From: Candidatus Nitrotoga sp. CP45
Lineage (GTDB): Bacteria; Pseudomonadota; Gammaproteobacteria; Burkholderiales; Gallionellaceae
Assembly (NCBI GenBank): GCA_003402375.1
Contig: QFXJ01000046.1
Coordinates: 1-62,140, forward strand
Direction: 5' to 3'
DNA: 62,140 nucleotides
Of this stretch, positions 45,355 through 53,753 are shown in pieces (the first letter of the stretch is position 1; each line of letters starts with the position of its first letter). The notes under the pieces were generated by a model. That model saw nothing but the letters and a program-made list of their open reading frames with translations. It was not told the origin of the DNA and made no database searches. The position numbers and the translations under genes are program-made.

Positions 45355-46200
45355 TTAAATTTCAAACCGCATCGATAAATCTACAGCCTGTATATCTTTG
45401 GTCAGGCCACCAATGGAGATGCGTTCTACACCAGTCTCGGCGATAGCGCGTACTTTATCAAGAGTAATGCCGCCGGAGGCTTCCAGCTCGGCGCGTCCGG
45501 CAGTGAGTTTGACAGCAGCACGCATACTATTGAGATCGAAATTGTCGAGCAAAATTAACTTGGCACCAGCATCTAGCGCTTCACCCAGCTGTTTCAGATT
45601 CTCTACTTCAATTTGGATGCTTATGTTTTCAGGAGTAAGCCGAAAAGCTTTTTCCATCGCAGGACGGATGCCACCCGCAGCCAGGATATGATTCTCTTTA
45701 ATCAACACACCATCAAATAAACCAATCCGCTGGTTATGACCTCCGCCCGTTTTTACCGCATATTTTTGTGCTATGCGCAGGCCTGGCAGCGTCTTGCGTG
45801 TATCCATAATTTTCGCGTGCGTGCCGCGCACCGCCTCGACATAGTGCCGAGTTTGCGTGGCGGTAGCGGAAAGTGTCTGCAAAAAATTGAGTGCGCACCG
45901 TTCGGCAGTCAGCATCGCACGTGCATCACCGCGTATTTCGCATAATGTTTGCTTGGCTGTTACAGCATCGCCATCCTGCGCAAACCAGTGAACGATGCAA
46001 TCTTTATCCATCGCTTTGAAGCACGCGTCAAACCAGGCTGTGCCGCATAACACTGCATTTTGGCGCGTTATAACCGTGGCGTGTGCCTCTGTATGTAAGG
46101 GAATGAGTTGTGTGGTGAGATCACCGTTGCGCAGGTCTTCATCGAGAGCGCTGGTGATATTGGCATAAATATGGGTAGCCAATTCATATTGGTTGTTCAT
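45355..46200 (-). CDS. nadC: Quinolinate phosphoribosyltransferase (carboxylating)
   Basis: A 281-residue enzyme of NAD synthesis that joins quinolinate with PRPP, releasing CO2 to give nicotinate mononucleotide. Family motifs: EDLRNGDLTT near the N-terminus, ERCALNFLQTLSATAT, DTRKTLPGLRIAQKYAVKTGG with the substrate-binding Arg and Lys, LIKENHI, and ASGGITLDKVRAIAETGVERIS near the C-terminus. The ATG at 46200 begins MNNQYELA; an upstream frame adds seven residues without support. It sits ahead of trxC on the same strand. Nothing else of the NAD pathway is in the window. Confidence 0.94.
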   Translation of the reverse strand: MNNQYELATHIYANITSALDEDLRNGDLTTQLIPLHTEAHATVITRQNAVLCGTAWFDACFKAMDKDCIVHWFAQDGDAVTAKQTLCEIRGDARAMLTAERCALNFLQTLSATATQTRHYVEAVRGTHAKIMDTRKTLPGLRIAQKYAVKTGGGHNQRIGLFDGVLIKENHILAAGGIRPAMEKAFRLTPENISIQIEVENLKQLGEALDAGAKLILLDNFDLNSMRAAVKLTAGRAELEASGGITLDKVRAIAETGVERISIGGLTKDIQAVDLSMRFEI

Positions 46201-46283
46201 GTTAGTTTTGTCGTAGAACACTGTAGAGCGTTCGTTAATAAATTATAAATTTTCATCCGTATTGGCAGCCGCTCCCATTTTCT

Positions 46284-48125
46284 TTAATTTTGTTCCGGTT
46301 CTGGGGGTAATTGTATAGTTGAAAGAAAATTATCAACTCTGCTAACAAATGGGCTGCCAGGGAGTTCAAGGCCTAAAACCGGAGAAAATTCTTTCAGCTT
46401 CTTAAAGGCCGCTTCCAGCAGCTGAACCAGCTCTACAGGCGACAATAAAACCAGTTCAGAAAAGCGAGTGGAAAATTCAGTCAGCTGTAGAGGCCCTTGT
46501 TCTAGAGGACTGTTCGCTGCCAGTTCGCAAAGTTCATTGGCAAAGGCTGCAATTTGCTGCTGAATCTCGACAGGCTTCGCCGGTTTAGGCAATTTTTCGA
46601 AACTAAGGTATTGGATGCTCTCACGTATCGTATCGGGAAATTTCCAGTGTTCGGCAACTGCCATGCCAAGCTTGCTGTAGCCTATTCCGAGTACCCGAGT
46701 TGAAGCCGTCTCGTCATTCAAATTGTACGTCTTGATTAATCGCTCTATTTCATCAAATTCTTCATGGAAATAAAAGATGGTGAGACTCTTGCCAAGCCGG
46801 TGGAACATCCCGCATATGAAAGCTTCTTCAGCCATATTTTTATGCCCGAGACGAACGGCGAAATGGCGACAAATAAATGCGCTTACGAAAGAGCTGATTA
46901 ACGTGTCCTTGAGGTTTTGATCCCCATCTTTCAAGGCGTCAAAATACATGAGGCCGTTACAGGTCATGCGGATGACATTCATGCCAAGCCGGTGGATCGC
47001 ATTTGATATTGTCTTGACGCTATGAGCCGTACCTCCGTAAAAGGATGAATTCGCAAGTTGCAGCAGCTTATTAGTGATGGCGTAATCCCTAAGCACGATA
47101 TTGGTCAACAGATCAGCATTCGAGTCGTTGTTATCCTGGGTTAGTCGGTTGATTTCTAACAGGTTATTCGAAAGAGCGGGAAAGGCTGATTTTCGCTCCA
47201 AGCGTTTAAGCAGAAACATGACGGTGCTGTGATCGACACCTTGGTCATCCGGCTCCAGTAGTTCGAGCAGTTCGTCAACGGCAAGTTTCATTTCGGCGGC
47301 ATCAGCAAAACGGTTTGTGGCATCGTGACTCAGCGCGCGCCGGATCACTGTTTGTAAACTTGTATCCAAACCCAGCCGATCCATGTCTCCCAGGTCTAGT
47401 TCGCTATCCGCTATTGCATTGATGATTATTTGCAGGTTTTCCGTTGGTACGGGTGATTTACCGCTTACCATTTCGAACAAGATCAGGCCTAGTACGAAGA
47501 TGTCCGAGCGGGCAGTCAGCGGGTGATTGTTGAAATGTTCCGGCGACATGTAAAGTGGCGATCCTCTCAGCTCGTCGTCACAGCCGACCGCATCCATGCC
47601 AGCGAGTTTTGCAAGTCCAAAATCCATGATACGGGGTACGCCAGCTGTGTCGATCATGATGTTACTGGGTGACAAATCCAAGTGCAGGATACCTTGTGCA
47701 TGGGCGCATGCAACGCCAGCCAATATTGCACTGAACATCGGTAAAGCTTCTTGTACTGGTATGGCACCGTTCTGTAGCCGTTTATCGCGGAGGGTCATTC
47801 CTTCAACGTAGGCAAAAACGAGATACGGAAAGTCCCGATATAGTCCAGCCTCATACAATGGTACGATGTTCGGATGTGTCAGTTTGGCGACAATCCGTGC
47901 TTCGCTCGGAAAAACTTCACGGTTCTCTGAAGGCTTGTCGTTGCCGGTTGGATTTAACCATTTGATCGCTACATGTCTTTCCAAAACCGGATCAAAAGCC
48001 AGAAAGACTTTCCCTTGAAGGCCAGTGCCGAGCCAGCGGCGGATGAGGAACCGTCCTATTTTAAGCTGTTCGGTACGCGCTTTTGACGGAGTTCCTGCAC
48101 TAACAGGCTGCTGGACGAAGCTCAT
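46284..48125 (-). CDS. Ser/Thr protein kinase fused to an HDOD domain
   Basis: A 613-residue signalling protein. The kinase domain (about 24-290) has a glycine loop (LGTGLQGKVFLA), Lys55 in VAIKW and DFGLAK (168-170). The activation segment is GSPLYMSPEHF. The catalytic loop reads HLDLSPSN (148-155), with Leu for Arg and Ser for Lys relative to the usual HRDxKxxN, though the catalytic Asp and Asn remain. The C-terminal part (about 310-520) is an HDOD domain with LPALSNNLLEINRL-like and HSVKTISNAIHRLGMNVIR segments. HDOD domains organise signalling and motility proteins. Kinase-HDOD fusions are known in betaproteobacteria. Substrates unknown. No membrane segment is visible. Confidence 0.85.
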   Translation of the reverse strand: MSFVQQPVSAGTPSKARTEQLKIGRFLIRRWLGTGLQGKVFLAFDPVLERHVAIKWLNPTGNDKPSENREVFPSEARIVAKLTHPNIVPLYEAGLYRDFPYLVFAYVEGMTLRDKRLQNGAIPVQEALPMFSAILAGVACAHAQGILHLDLSPSNIMIDTAGVPRIMDFGLAKLAGMDAVGCDDELRGSPLYMSPEHFNNHPLTARSDIFVLGLILFEMVSGKSPVPTENLQIIINAIADSELDLGDMDRLGLDTSLQTVIRRALSHDATNRFADAAEMKLAVDELLELLEPDDQGVDHSTVMFLLKRLERKSAFPALSNNLLEINRLTQDNNDSNADLLTNIVLRDYAITNKLLQLANSSFYGGTAHSVKTISNAIHRLGMNVIRMTCNGLMYFDALKDGDQNLKDTLISSFVSAFICRHFAVRLGHKNMAEEAFICGMFHRLGKSLTIFYFHEEFDEIERLIKTYNLNDETASTRVLGIGYSKLGMAVAEHWKFPDTIRESIQYLSFEKLPKPAKPVEIQQQIAAFANELCELAANSPLEQGPLQLTEFSTRFSELVLLSPVELVQLLEAAFKKLKEFSPVLGLELPGSPFVSRVDNFLSTIQLPPEPEQN

Positions 48126-48325
48126 GTATTTTTTTCTTTCTCACTCATGCGATTTTCTTTAGCAGCCGGTATCTGGGCAGGCTGAATGAAATAAAGCCCA
48201 ACATCTCACCGCTCACCATAAATATCTACTTTATCACTTATTTCCCCACTCTAATCCGATGCTGTCATTCCCCGCTCAATTCAATTACGTAATGTTGAAT
48301 GTGGCCAATCAACAGGGTGAGTGAC
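48126..48325. other. Gap between kinase and RAYT remnant
   Basis: No gene is recognised. An imperfect palindrome around TTACGTAA flanked by ATTCAA and TTGAAT lies near 48280. Confidence 0.3.
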
Positions 48326-48577
48326 CTAGCCATGTTTTACAGGATTGTAGTGGATGTAATCGACTTGCCGCGCAAGATCAACCTTCTTCCGGCCTTGATG
48401 GGCGACTAGCGTAGTAGATAATTGGCATCGCCCGGTGAGAAGCAATTTATCTCTATGCAGTTGTTTGGACAACACTACCATCGCCAAAATAGCAAATGGA
48501 TGCGCGTCTTTCACTGCTTTTATGGTTGCGCGCAAATTATCGATTATGCCGCACCAATAAATCGGAGCGCCGTTCAA
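48326..48577 (-). pseudogene. Remnant of a REP-associated tyrosine transposase (RAYT)
   Basis: The translated frame keeps two signature stretches of the Y1/RAYT family. Near the N-terminus is TIKAVKDAHPFAILAMVVL, in place of the usual HPFAI-AIVVLPDHLH. At the end is RQVDYIHYNPVKHG, which carries the family's HYNPVKHG tail. The catalytic HuH is degraded (SKQLH) and most of the middle, including the usual WE-x-tyrosine region, is gone. It is 83 residues instead of about 150-170, so it is an inactive, internally deleted copy. A REP-like palindrome lies about 70 bases away. Confidence 0.72.
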
Positions 48578-48646
48578 CTAGGTTAACAGTGAAGAAATAT
48601 ATGCTTCCCACTGCAACCGCACGTCGTTAACGCGCGTGTTCTCTCT

Positions 48647-48702
48647 GTGGGTTGCCCCCGTGTTCGTTACGCAAGCTGTTGGCTACATCGGGCATAACCC
48701 AT
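48647..48702. repeat. REP-like palindrome next to the RAYT remnant
   Basis: GGGTT (48649-48653) pairs with AACCC (48696-48700), and CCCG (48657-48660) with CGGG (48689-48692), leaving a loop of about 28 bases. The sequence resembles the GGGTT-type repeats that RAYT proteins mobilise in many proteobacteria. Only one copy is in the window. Confidence 0.4.
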
Positions 48703-48712
48703 CGCGTGCCAC

Positions 48713-49423
48713 CTATGAATGTTGGGAAATCGCCTGCTGGACGATAGTGCGTAACCCCGCGAGATGCTTAGACATTTCAAGTTTAGTTATCTCCGGTACC
48801 GCATTTTTACGCTTGTGCGCAAGTTCATTGCGTAGGCGTGTATAGACGGTCTCGAGCGTGCCTTGGGTGCTTCTTGGATTTCGGGTCTGCTGAACACTTG
48901 GTTCGATGGATACTGTAAATCCATCGACCTCCTTCTGACGGTCATTGAAAAAAATCAGCAGGATGGCATACAGATGCATAAACTCCTCGACTGGGCCAAC
49001 TGAGAGTCTCGCGGAACGTATGTGGCCAAAGTTCACTTCTCCTGGTGGTTCCGGTTGCTCAAGCTCGCTTTGTATCGTGGTCGATGAAATTCCGATGATC
49101 ACTTTTGGGGCGTAGCCTGTGATATTGATGTAGCCCGTACCAGGATATAAATAGTTACCTGGCTGCGGGTTCGCAGGAGAAAAATTGCTACCAGTCACGC
49201 GAGCGGGTTCGATTGCTAAACCATGAAAAAAGGCCAGTCGATTGAAAGTCGATTCGATGACGGTACGCGCTAGACTTATACCGTCGGCAGAGTTGGCCAT
49301 CAAGGATATACGTACTGTGCTGGTTAGTTCTTCGAGACACCGCATCTCGACCATAGCGCTGCCTACGCCCACAACAGGCGGCTTGAAATGGATGGTGGTA
49401 AAGGTTATTCCCGTGTCGAGCAA
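48713..49423 (-). CDS. Hypothetical protein with HEPN-like RNELAH motif
   Basis: A 236-residue frame of unknown family. The C-terminal third contains LETVYTRLRNELAHKRKN, where R-N-E-L-A-H fits the Rx4-6H motif of HEPN ribonuclease domains. The preceding helices (VEEFMHLYAILLIFFNDRQ) would fit a HEPN helical bundle. HEPN proteins often act in toxin-antitoxin or antiphage systems, so a defence role is possible but unproven. The frame opens with TTG at 49423 directly after an in-frame stop, and the first ATG is 23 codons later, so the N-terminus may be lost or misread. No partner gene is seen. Confidence 0.5.
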   Translation of the reverse strand: MLDTGITFTTIHFKPPVVGVGSAMVEMRCLEELTSTVRISLMANSADGISLARTVIESTFNRLAFFHGLAIEPARVTGSNFSPANPQPGNYLYPGTGYINITGYAPKVIIGISSTTIQSELEQPEPPGEVNFGHIRSARLSVGPVEEFMHLYAILLIFFNDRQKEVDGFTVSIEPSVQQTRNPRSTQGTLETVYTRLRNELAHKRKNAVPEITKLEMSKHLAGLRTIVQQAISQHS

Positions 49424-49603
49424 GCGCGCTACGAAATCGACTTACCCCTTGAGCATCTTTCCTTCGTGAGTAGGTGTGTGAATCGCTAGCCGTTTCTGCC
49501 GCCTAACGAATAGTGTTTATCTGCCGCCCTCTCCAAATTATCCAAGAACGGGACAGTTCTAACATTGCTACATTCTCTTTCGGTTTCACCGCTTCAAATA
49601 AGT

Positions 49604-50959
49604 TTATTGCCCCGCCACCATCATATTTTCAACCAAAATAGAACCACATTGCCGTGACCCCTGCACCAGCACATCATTACCTACAGCCGCAATATGCGTG
49701 TACATGTCCTTCAAATTGCTGGCGATGGTGATTTCTTCTACCGGATACTGGATTTCTCCGTTCTCCACCCAGAAGCCCGCTGCGCCGCGCGAATAGTCTC
49801 CGGTGATGTGATTTACACCCTGCCCGAGGAGTTCGGTGACCAGCAGGCCACGTCCCATTTTCTTTAGCAGGCCGTTAAAGTCCAGTTCGCCAGGGCGCAG
49901 GATGAGATTGTGATTGCCGCCTGCATTACCGGTTGTTTTCATGCCCAGTTTGCGCGCGGAATAGGTGCCGAGAAAATAGCTTTGCAGTACGCCATTTTCA
50001 ACGATGGTACGACGCTGCGTTTTCACGCCCTCGCCATCGAAAGCGCTGCTCGCCAAGCCACGGGGAATGTCGGGTATGTCATCAATACAGATGTTGGATG
50101 AAAATACTGGCTTGCCCATGTAGTCGAGCAGAAAGGAGGATTTTCGGTACAGGCTGCCGCCGCTCACTGCACCGACAAAATGGCCAAGCAAGCTGGCGGC
50201 TATCGGCGCCTCGAACAGCACGGGTACTTGCATGGTATCGAGCTTGCGGGCATTAAGCCGCCGCACGGCGCGTTCTGCCGCGATCTGGCCGACTTTTTCC
50301 GCTGCCACCAGATCGCTTGAGGCACGCGCTTCGCTATACCAGTAATCGCGCTGCATGGCGTCGTCCTTGCCAGCGATGACGGCGCAGCTGATGCCATGGC
50401 GTGAGGTAGGGTAACCTCCGATAAAGCCTAGGCTGTTGGCATACACAAATTGGGATTCATGTATGTTTACCGTGGCGCCTTCCGAATTGTCAATCCGCTC
50501 ATCGGTATCAAATGCAGCTTGTTCACAGGTCTTGGCCAGCTCAATTGCACCTTCCACGTCCAGCAACCAGGGATGGTATAGGTCGAAGTCGGGAAACTCG
50601 GTGGCCAGCATATCCTTTTCAGGCAACCCGGCGCAGTCGTCACTGGCGGTGTGGCGTGCAATGGAAAGGGCGGCGTCCACCGTGTCGCGTACTGCCTGCG
50701 GCGAGAAATCGGAAGTGTTGGCATTGCCGCGCCGCTGATCGATGTAAACGGTAATGCCAAGACCCTTGTCACGGTTGTACTCTATGGTTTCGACCTCACC
50801 CTGACGCACAGTTACGGCTTGCCCGAAACCATCTGATACTTCCACTGCGGAGGCGGTCGCCCCTTGGTGATTGGCATATTCAAGCATGTCCCGCGCAATT
50901 TGGCGCAGGGTGTCAGCGGAATGGGAAAAACGATGTTCGGTTGGTGTAATGTCATTCAT
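49604..50959 (-). CDS. pmbA: Metalloprotease PmbA (TldE)
   Basis: A 451-residue member of the TldD/PmbA family. In E. coli TldD and TldE form a complex that matures microcin B17 and cleaves the CcdA antitoxin. Here the N-terminal GFGQAVTVRQGEVETIEYNRDKG and the C-terminal GNAGGNHNLILRPGEL and TGDYSRGAAGFWVENG are family signatures. As expected of TldE, no HExxxH zinc motif is visible, the catalytic metal site residing in TldD. TldD is not in the window. The ATG at 50959 begins MNDITPTE. A perfect palindrome lies just upstream, between this gene and divergent darP. Confidence 0.9.
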   Translation of the reverse strand: MNDITPTEHRFSHSADTLRQIARDMLEYANHQGATASAVEVSDGFGQAVTVRQGEVETIEYNRDKGLGITVYIDQRRGNANTSDFSPQAVRDTVDAALSIARHTASDDCAGLPEKDMLATEFPDFDLYHPWLLDVEGAIELAKTCEQAAFDTDERIDNSEGATVNIHESQFVYANSLGFIGGYPTSRHGISCAVIAGKDDAMQRDYWYSEARASSDLVAAEKVGQIAAERAVRRLNARKLDTMQVPVLFEAPIAASLLGHFVGAVSGGSLYRKSSFLLDYMGKPVFSSNICIDDIPDIPRGLASSAFDGEGVKTQRRTIVENGVLQSYFLGTYSARKLGMKTTGNAGGNHNLILRPGELDFNGLLKKMGRGLLVTELLGQGVNHITGDYSRGAAGFWVENGEIQYPVEEITIASNLKDMYTHIAAVGNDVLVQGSRQCGSILVENMMVAGQ

Positions 50960-50962
50960 AAG

Positions 50963-50990
50963 GATAACGCTTTCATGGGAAAGCGTTATC
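50963..50990. promoter_or_regulatory. Perfect 12-bp inverted repeat between pmbA and darP
   Basis: GATAACGCTTTC (50963-50974) and GAAAGCGTTATC (50979-50990) are perfect inverted repeats with a 4-base loop. The structure begins three bases before the pmbA start codon, where its ribosome site should be, and lies 30 bases before darP. It may be an operator for both divergent genes, or an RNA hairpin that blocks pmbA translation. Confidence 0.5.
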
Positions 50991-51020
50991 ATAACAATAT
51001 CTATTTATAATTTCGCACCT

Positions 51021-51551
51021 ATGCACCACTACAATGACAATCCCGAAGAATTAAATTTGCCACCCAGCAAGACTAAGATCAAGCAGCAGATGCATGATCT
51101 GCAGGATATTGGTGAGCAATTGGCTGAACTCAGTGTCGACAAACTGAAACAAATGGATTTGCCGGAAAGCTTGTTTGACGCCCTCCGTGAGATGAAGCGT
51201 ATCAATAAATTTGGCGCGCAACGGCGGCAAATGCAATACATCGGCAGGTTAATGCGCGACGTGGAAACCGCGCCCATCATCGCCAAGCTGGAAGCGTGGA
51301 GCGGCAAATCGCATCAGCATATCGCATGGCTGCATCAACTGGAACGATGGAGAGACCGTCTGCTGGAAAGCGATACAGCATTGACCGAGTTGCTCGCTGA
51401 TCACCCCGAAGCGGATGCACAAAGGCTGCGGGCGCTGGTTCGGAATGCAATCAAGGAAAAAGAACTGGCAAAACCGCCGAAGAACTATCGTGAAATTTTC
51501 CAGGTGTTGCGTGAAATTCTGCCGGAGCCAACTTCTCAAGCACCCGAATAG
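51021..51551 (+). CDS. darP: Ribosome-associated protein DarP (YjgA, DUF615)
   Basis: A 176-residue, mostly helical protein matching DUF615, known in E. coli as DarP, a factor for late 50S assembly. Typical are SKTKIKQQMHDLQDIGEQLAEL, ALREMKRINKFGAQRRQMQYIGRLMR and the basic C-terminal part. It is divergent from pmbA, which is a common arrangement in proteobacteria. The ATG at 51021 is chosen because upstream codons run into the pmbA start. The upstream palindrome could govern both genes. The esterase gene follows 36 bases later. Confidence 0.92.
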   Translation: MHHYNDNPEELNLPPSKTKIKQQMHDLQDIGEQLAELSVDKLKQMDLPESLFDALREMKRINKFGAQRRQMQYIGRLMRDVETAPIIAKLEAWSGKSHQHIAWLHQLERWRDRLLESDTALTELLADHPEADAQRLRALVRNAIKEKELAKPPKNYREIFQVLREILPEPTSQAPE

Positions 51552-51587
51552 GCTCATCCACCATTTTCAGATGCGCAATATCAAACC

Positions 51588-52262
51588 ATGAATAGTGTTC
51601 TATCACATATCACTCTCGAAACCGGGAAGTCGCCCCAATACAGCATTATCTGGCTGCATGGCTTGGGCGCTGACGGCGAAGATTTTGTTTCCATTGCGGA
51701 AGAAATGAACCTGCCGGTAGCGGTGCGCTACCTGTTTCCACATGCACCTAAACAGCCGGTCACCATCAACGGCGGTTTAATCATGCGCGCATGGTATGAC
51801 ATCATGGCTTCGAATATGGTTGCCCAACAAGATGCAAAGGGTATTCGTGCTTCACAAGCCGCTATTGAAGCGCTTATTGCACAGGAAAAGCAACGTGGTA
51901 TTGTTGCGGATCATATTTTTCTCGCGGGTTTTTCACAAGGCGGAGCCATTGCGCTGCATACCGGTTTGCGCCACGCGTCGCGCTTGGGCGGTATTCTTGC
52001 CCTATCTACCTATCTTCCGCTGGCCGAAACATTGTCGAGTGAAGCTAGCGCAGCTGCCCTCAATACCCCGATTTTCATGGCACACGGCCATAGTGACCCG
52101 ATAGTGCCTTATGTGCGAGGGAAATCCTCGGCGGATGAATTAAAAAAACGGGGTTATCAGGTAGCGTGGCATGAATATGGCATGCCGCATTCGGTATGCG
52201 CGGAAGAACTGCGGGACATCCAGACTTGGCTGACACACAAATTAAATACAAAACCTCTTTAA
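51588..52262 (+). CDS. Alpha/beta-hydrolase carboxylesterase (EstB/acyl-protein thioesterase type)
   Basis: A 224-residue esterase of the phospholipase/carboxylesterase (Abhydrolase_2) family. The nucleophile elbow is GFSQGGAIAL (Ser in G-x-S-x-G), the acid is in HGHSDPIVPY, and the catalytic His is in MPHSVCAEE. The opening IIWLHGLGADGEDF supplies the oxyanion region. Members hydrolyse short-chain esters and some thioesters; the natural substrate is unknown. It is cytoplasmic, having no signal peptide. It is on the same strand as darP and probably in a loose operon with it. A decayed repeat segment follows. Confidence 0.87.
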   Translation: MNSVLSHITLETGKSPQYSIIWLHGLGADGEDFVSIAEEMNLPVAVRYLFPHAPKQPVTINGGLIMRAWYDIMASNMVAQQDAKGIRASQAAIEALIAQEKQRGIVADHIFLAGFSQGGAIALHTGLRHASRLGGILALSTYLPLAETLSSEASAAALNTPIFMAHGHSDPIVPYVRGKSSADELKKRGYQVAWHEYGMPHSVCAEELRDIQTWLTHKLNTKPL

Positions 52263-52335
52263 ACGTTAATTTGCGAACATCTGTCAGGCAGTTTGCCTGC
52301 TTACACCACATAACGTTGCTGGCTCGTTACAAAAG
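52262..52335. repeat. Possible decayed MITE-family fragment before aat
   Basis: ATTTGCGAACATC and TTGCCTGCTTA appear here in the same order as ATTTGCGAGCATC and TTGCCTGCTTA in the element at 62020, with a different hairpin between them (CAGGCA-GTT-TGCCTG). The segment ends at the aat start codon. Its ends are lost, so membership in the family is only suggestive. Confidence 0.3.
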
Positions 52336-53034
52336 ATGATCACGTGGTTAAATAATGGCGCTCCCTTTCCACCTGTAGAGCAGGCACTGCTCAAACCCAA
52401 TGGCTTGCTGGCTGCGGGGGGGAGCCTGTCTGCAAACCGTCTGTTGGACGCCTATCAGCAAGGCATCTTCCCTTGGTTTAATACAGGGGAGCCTATACTC
52501 TGGTGGAGCCCTAATCCACGCATGGTACTGATTCCTGAAGAGTTCAATATTTCCCGGTCACTCCGCAAAACCTTACGCGATAAAAATTATGAAGTTCGTA
52601 CAGATAGCGCTTTCGAACAGGTAATGCGTGCCTGCGCCGCACCGCGCCGTGAGCAGGTGGGAACATGGATACATGACGACGTGATTGCAGCTTATATCGA
52701 GCTGCATCAAATGGGCGTAGCGCACTCGGTGGAGACGTGGGTGAATGGCAATCTGGTGGGCGGGCTGTATGGCATCAGTATTGGGCGCATGTTTTATGGC
52801 GAGTCAATGTTTAGCCACGCCACTGATGCTTCCAAGATTGCGCTCGCTCACCTCACCGCGCAATTACAGCGCTGGGGGTATGGCATGATCGACTGCCAGA
52901 TGAGTACGCCGCATCTTGCTTCGCTCGGCGCACGCGAAATTCCGCGTGCGGAATTTATGCTGCGCTTAAAAGAATTGATACACTATCCAGACACTCCGAT
53001 TAAATGGCAGTTCGACCATGAACATGTTGCATGA
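52336..53034 (+). CDS. aat: Leucyl/phenylalanyl-tRNA-protein transferase
   Basis: A 232-residue enzyme of the N-end rule pathway that adds Leu or Phe to proteins with N-terminal Arg or Lys, marking them for ClpAPS. Conserved stretches: [57 protein letters not shown] and [19 protein letters not shown]. Length matches the family (E. coli 234). Its 3' end overlaps the start of the arginyltransferase-type gene by 17 bases, a conserved aat-ate pair in betaproteobacteria. The upstream 74-base leader appears to include a repeat fragment. Confidence 0.95.
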   Translation: MITWLNNGAPFPPVEQALLKPNGLLAAGGSLSANRLLDAYQQGIFPWFNTGEPILWWSPNPRMVLIPEEFNISRSLRKTLRDKNYEVRTDSAFEQVMRACAAPRREQVGTWIHDDVIAAYIELHQMGVAHSVETWVNGNLVGGLYGISIGRMFYGESMFSHATDASKIALAHLTAQLQRWGYGMIDCQMSTPHLASLGAREIPRAEFMLRLKELIHYPDTPIKWQFDHEHVA

Positions 53035-53752
53035 TATTCCGCTTTCGACGTTGCAGCTTTACCTTACTGCCCCGTATTCGTGTAGCTATCTGCCGGATCG
53101 GCCAGCACGCTCACAGGTTGCCACGCCCAGCTTTCTGATCACCCCAGCTACATATTCGGAATTGGTGCGGCATGGCTTCCGCCGCAGCGGAACGGTTACC
53201 TACAGGCCACGCTGTGATGCTTGCCAAGCCTGCATTCCAGTACGTGTCGAAGTGGCATCGTTCGCGCCCAACCGCACCCAGCGCCGCTCTAGGCAACGCC
53301 ACATCGGCTTGGAGGCTTCTTTGCATGCATTGAGGGACAACGAGGAATATTTTGTTTTGTATCAGCGTTATCAAAGGGAGCGGCATCCTGATGGCGGCAT
53401 GAAAAATGACAGTCGAGACCAATACCGCAACTTTTTGCTGCAAAGCCATATCGATTCCACTCTGGTGGAGTTCCGCGAAAATGGGGTGCTGTGCATGGTG
53501 AGTATCATCGATATTCTCGACGATGGGCTATCCTCGGTTTATACGTTTTATGAACCGAATGTAGCGCAAGCCAGCTTTGGCACTTACAACGTTCTGTGGC
53601 AGATCGATCTGTGCCGGAAATTGCAACTGGAATATTTGTACTTGGGTTACTGGATAGAGGGGAGCGCCAAAATGGCATACAAAGCCAATTTCCGTCCGCT
53701 GCAAGGACTTATCCAAGGCAAATGGCAAGCGCTCCCAACTCACAGGCCGTGA
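53018..53752 (+). CDS. Bacterial leucyltransferase Bpt (arginyltransferase family)
   Basis: A 244-residue aminoacyl-tRNA-protein transferase. Bpt adds Leu to proteins with N-terminal Asp or Glu, feeding the bacterial N-end rule; eukaryotic Ate1 uses Arg in the same place. Typical segments are [30 protein letters not shown] with a Cys-rich motif, and [24 protein letters not shown]. The C-terminus has [18 protein letters not shown]. It overlaps aat by 17 bases and ends one base before the pyrD start, so aat, this gene and pyrD form one operon. The symbol ate or bpt is used inconsistently, so none is given. Confidence 0.92.
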   Translation: MNMLHDIPLSTLQLYLTAPYSCSYLPDRPARSQVATPSFLITPATYSELVRHGFRRSGTVTYRPRCDACQACIPVRVEVASFAPNRTQRRSRQRHIGLEASLHALRDNEEYFVLYQRYQRERHPDGGMKNDSRDQYRNFLLQSHIDSTLVEFRENGVLCMVSIIDILDDGLSSVYTFYEPNVAQASFGTYNVLWQIDLCRKLQLEYLYLGYWIEGSAKMAYKANFRPLQGLIQGKWQALPTHRP

Positions 53753-53753
53753 T

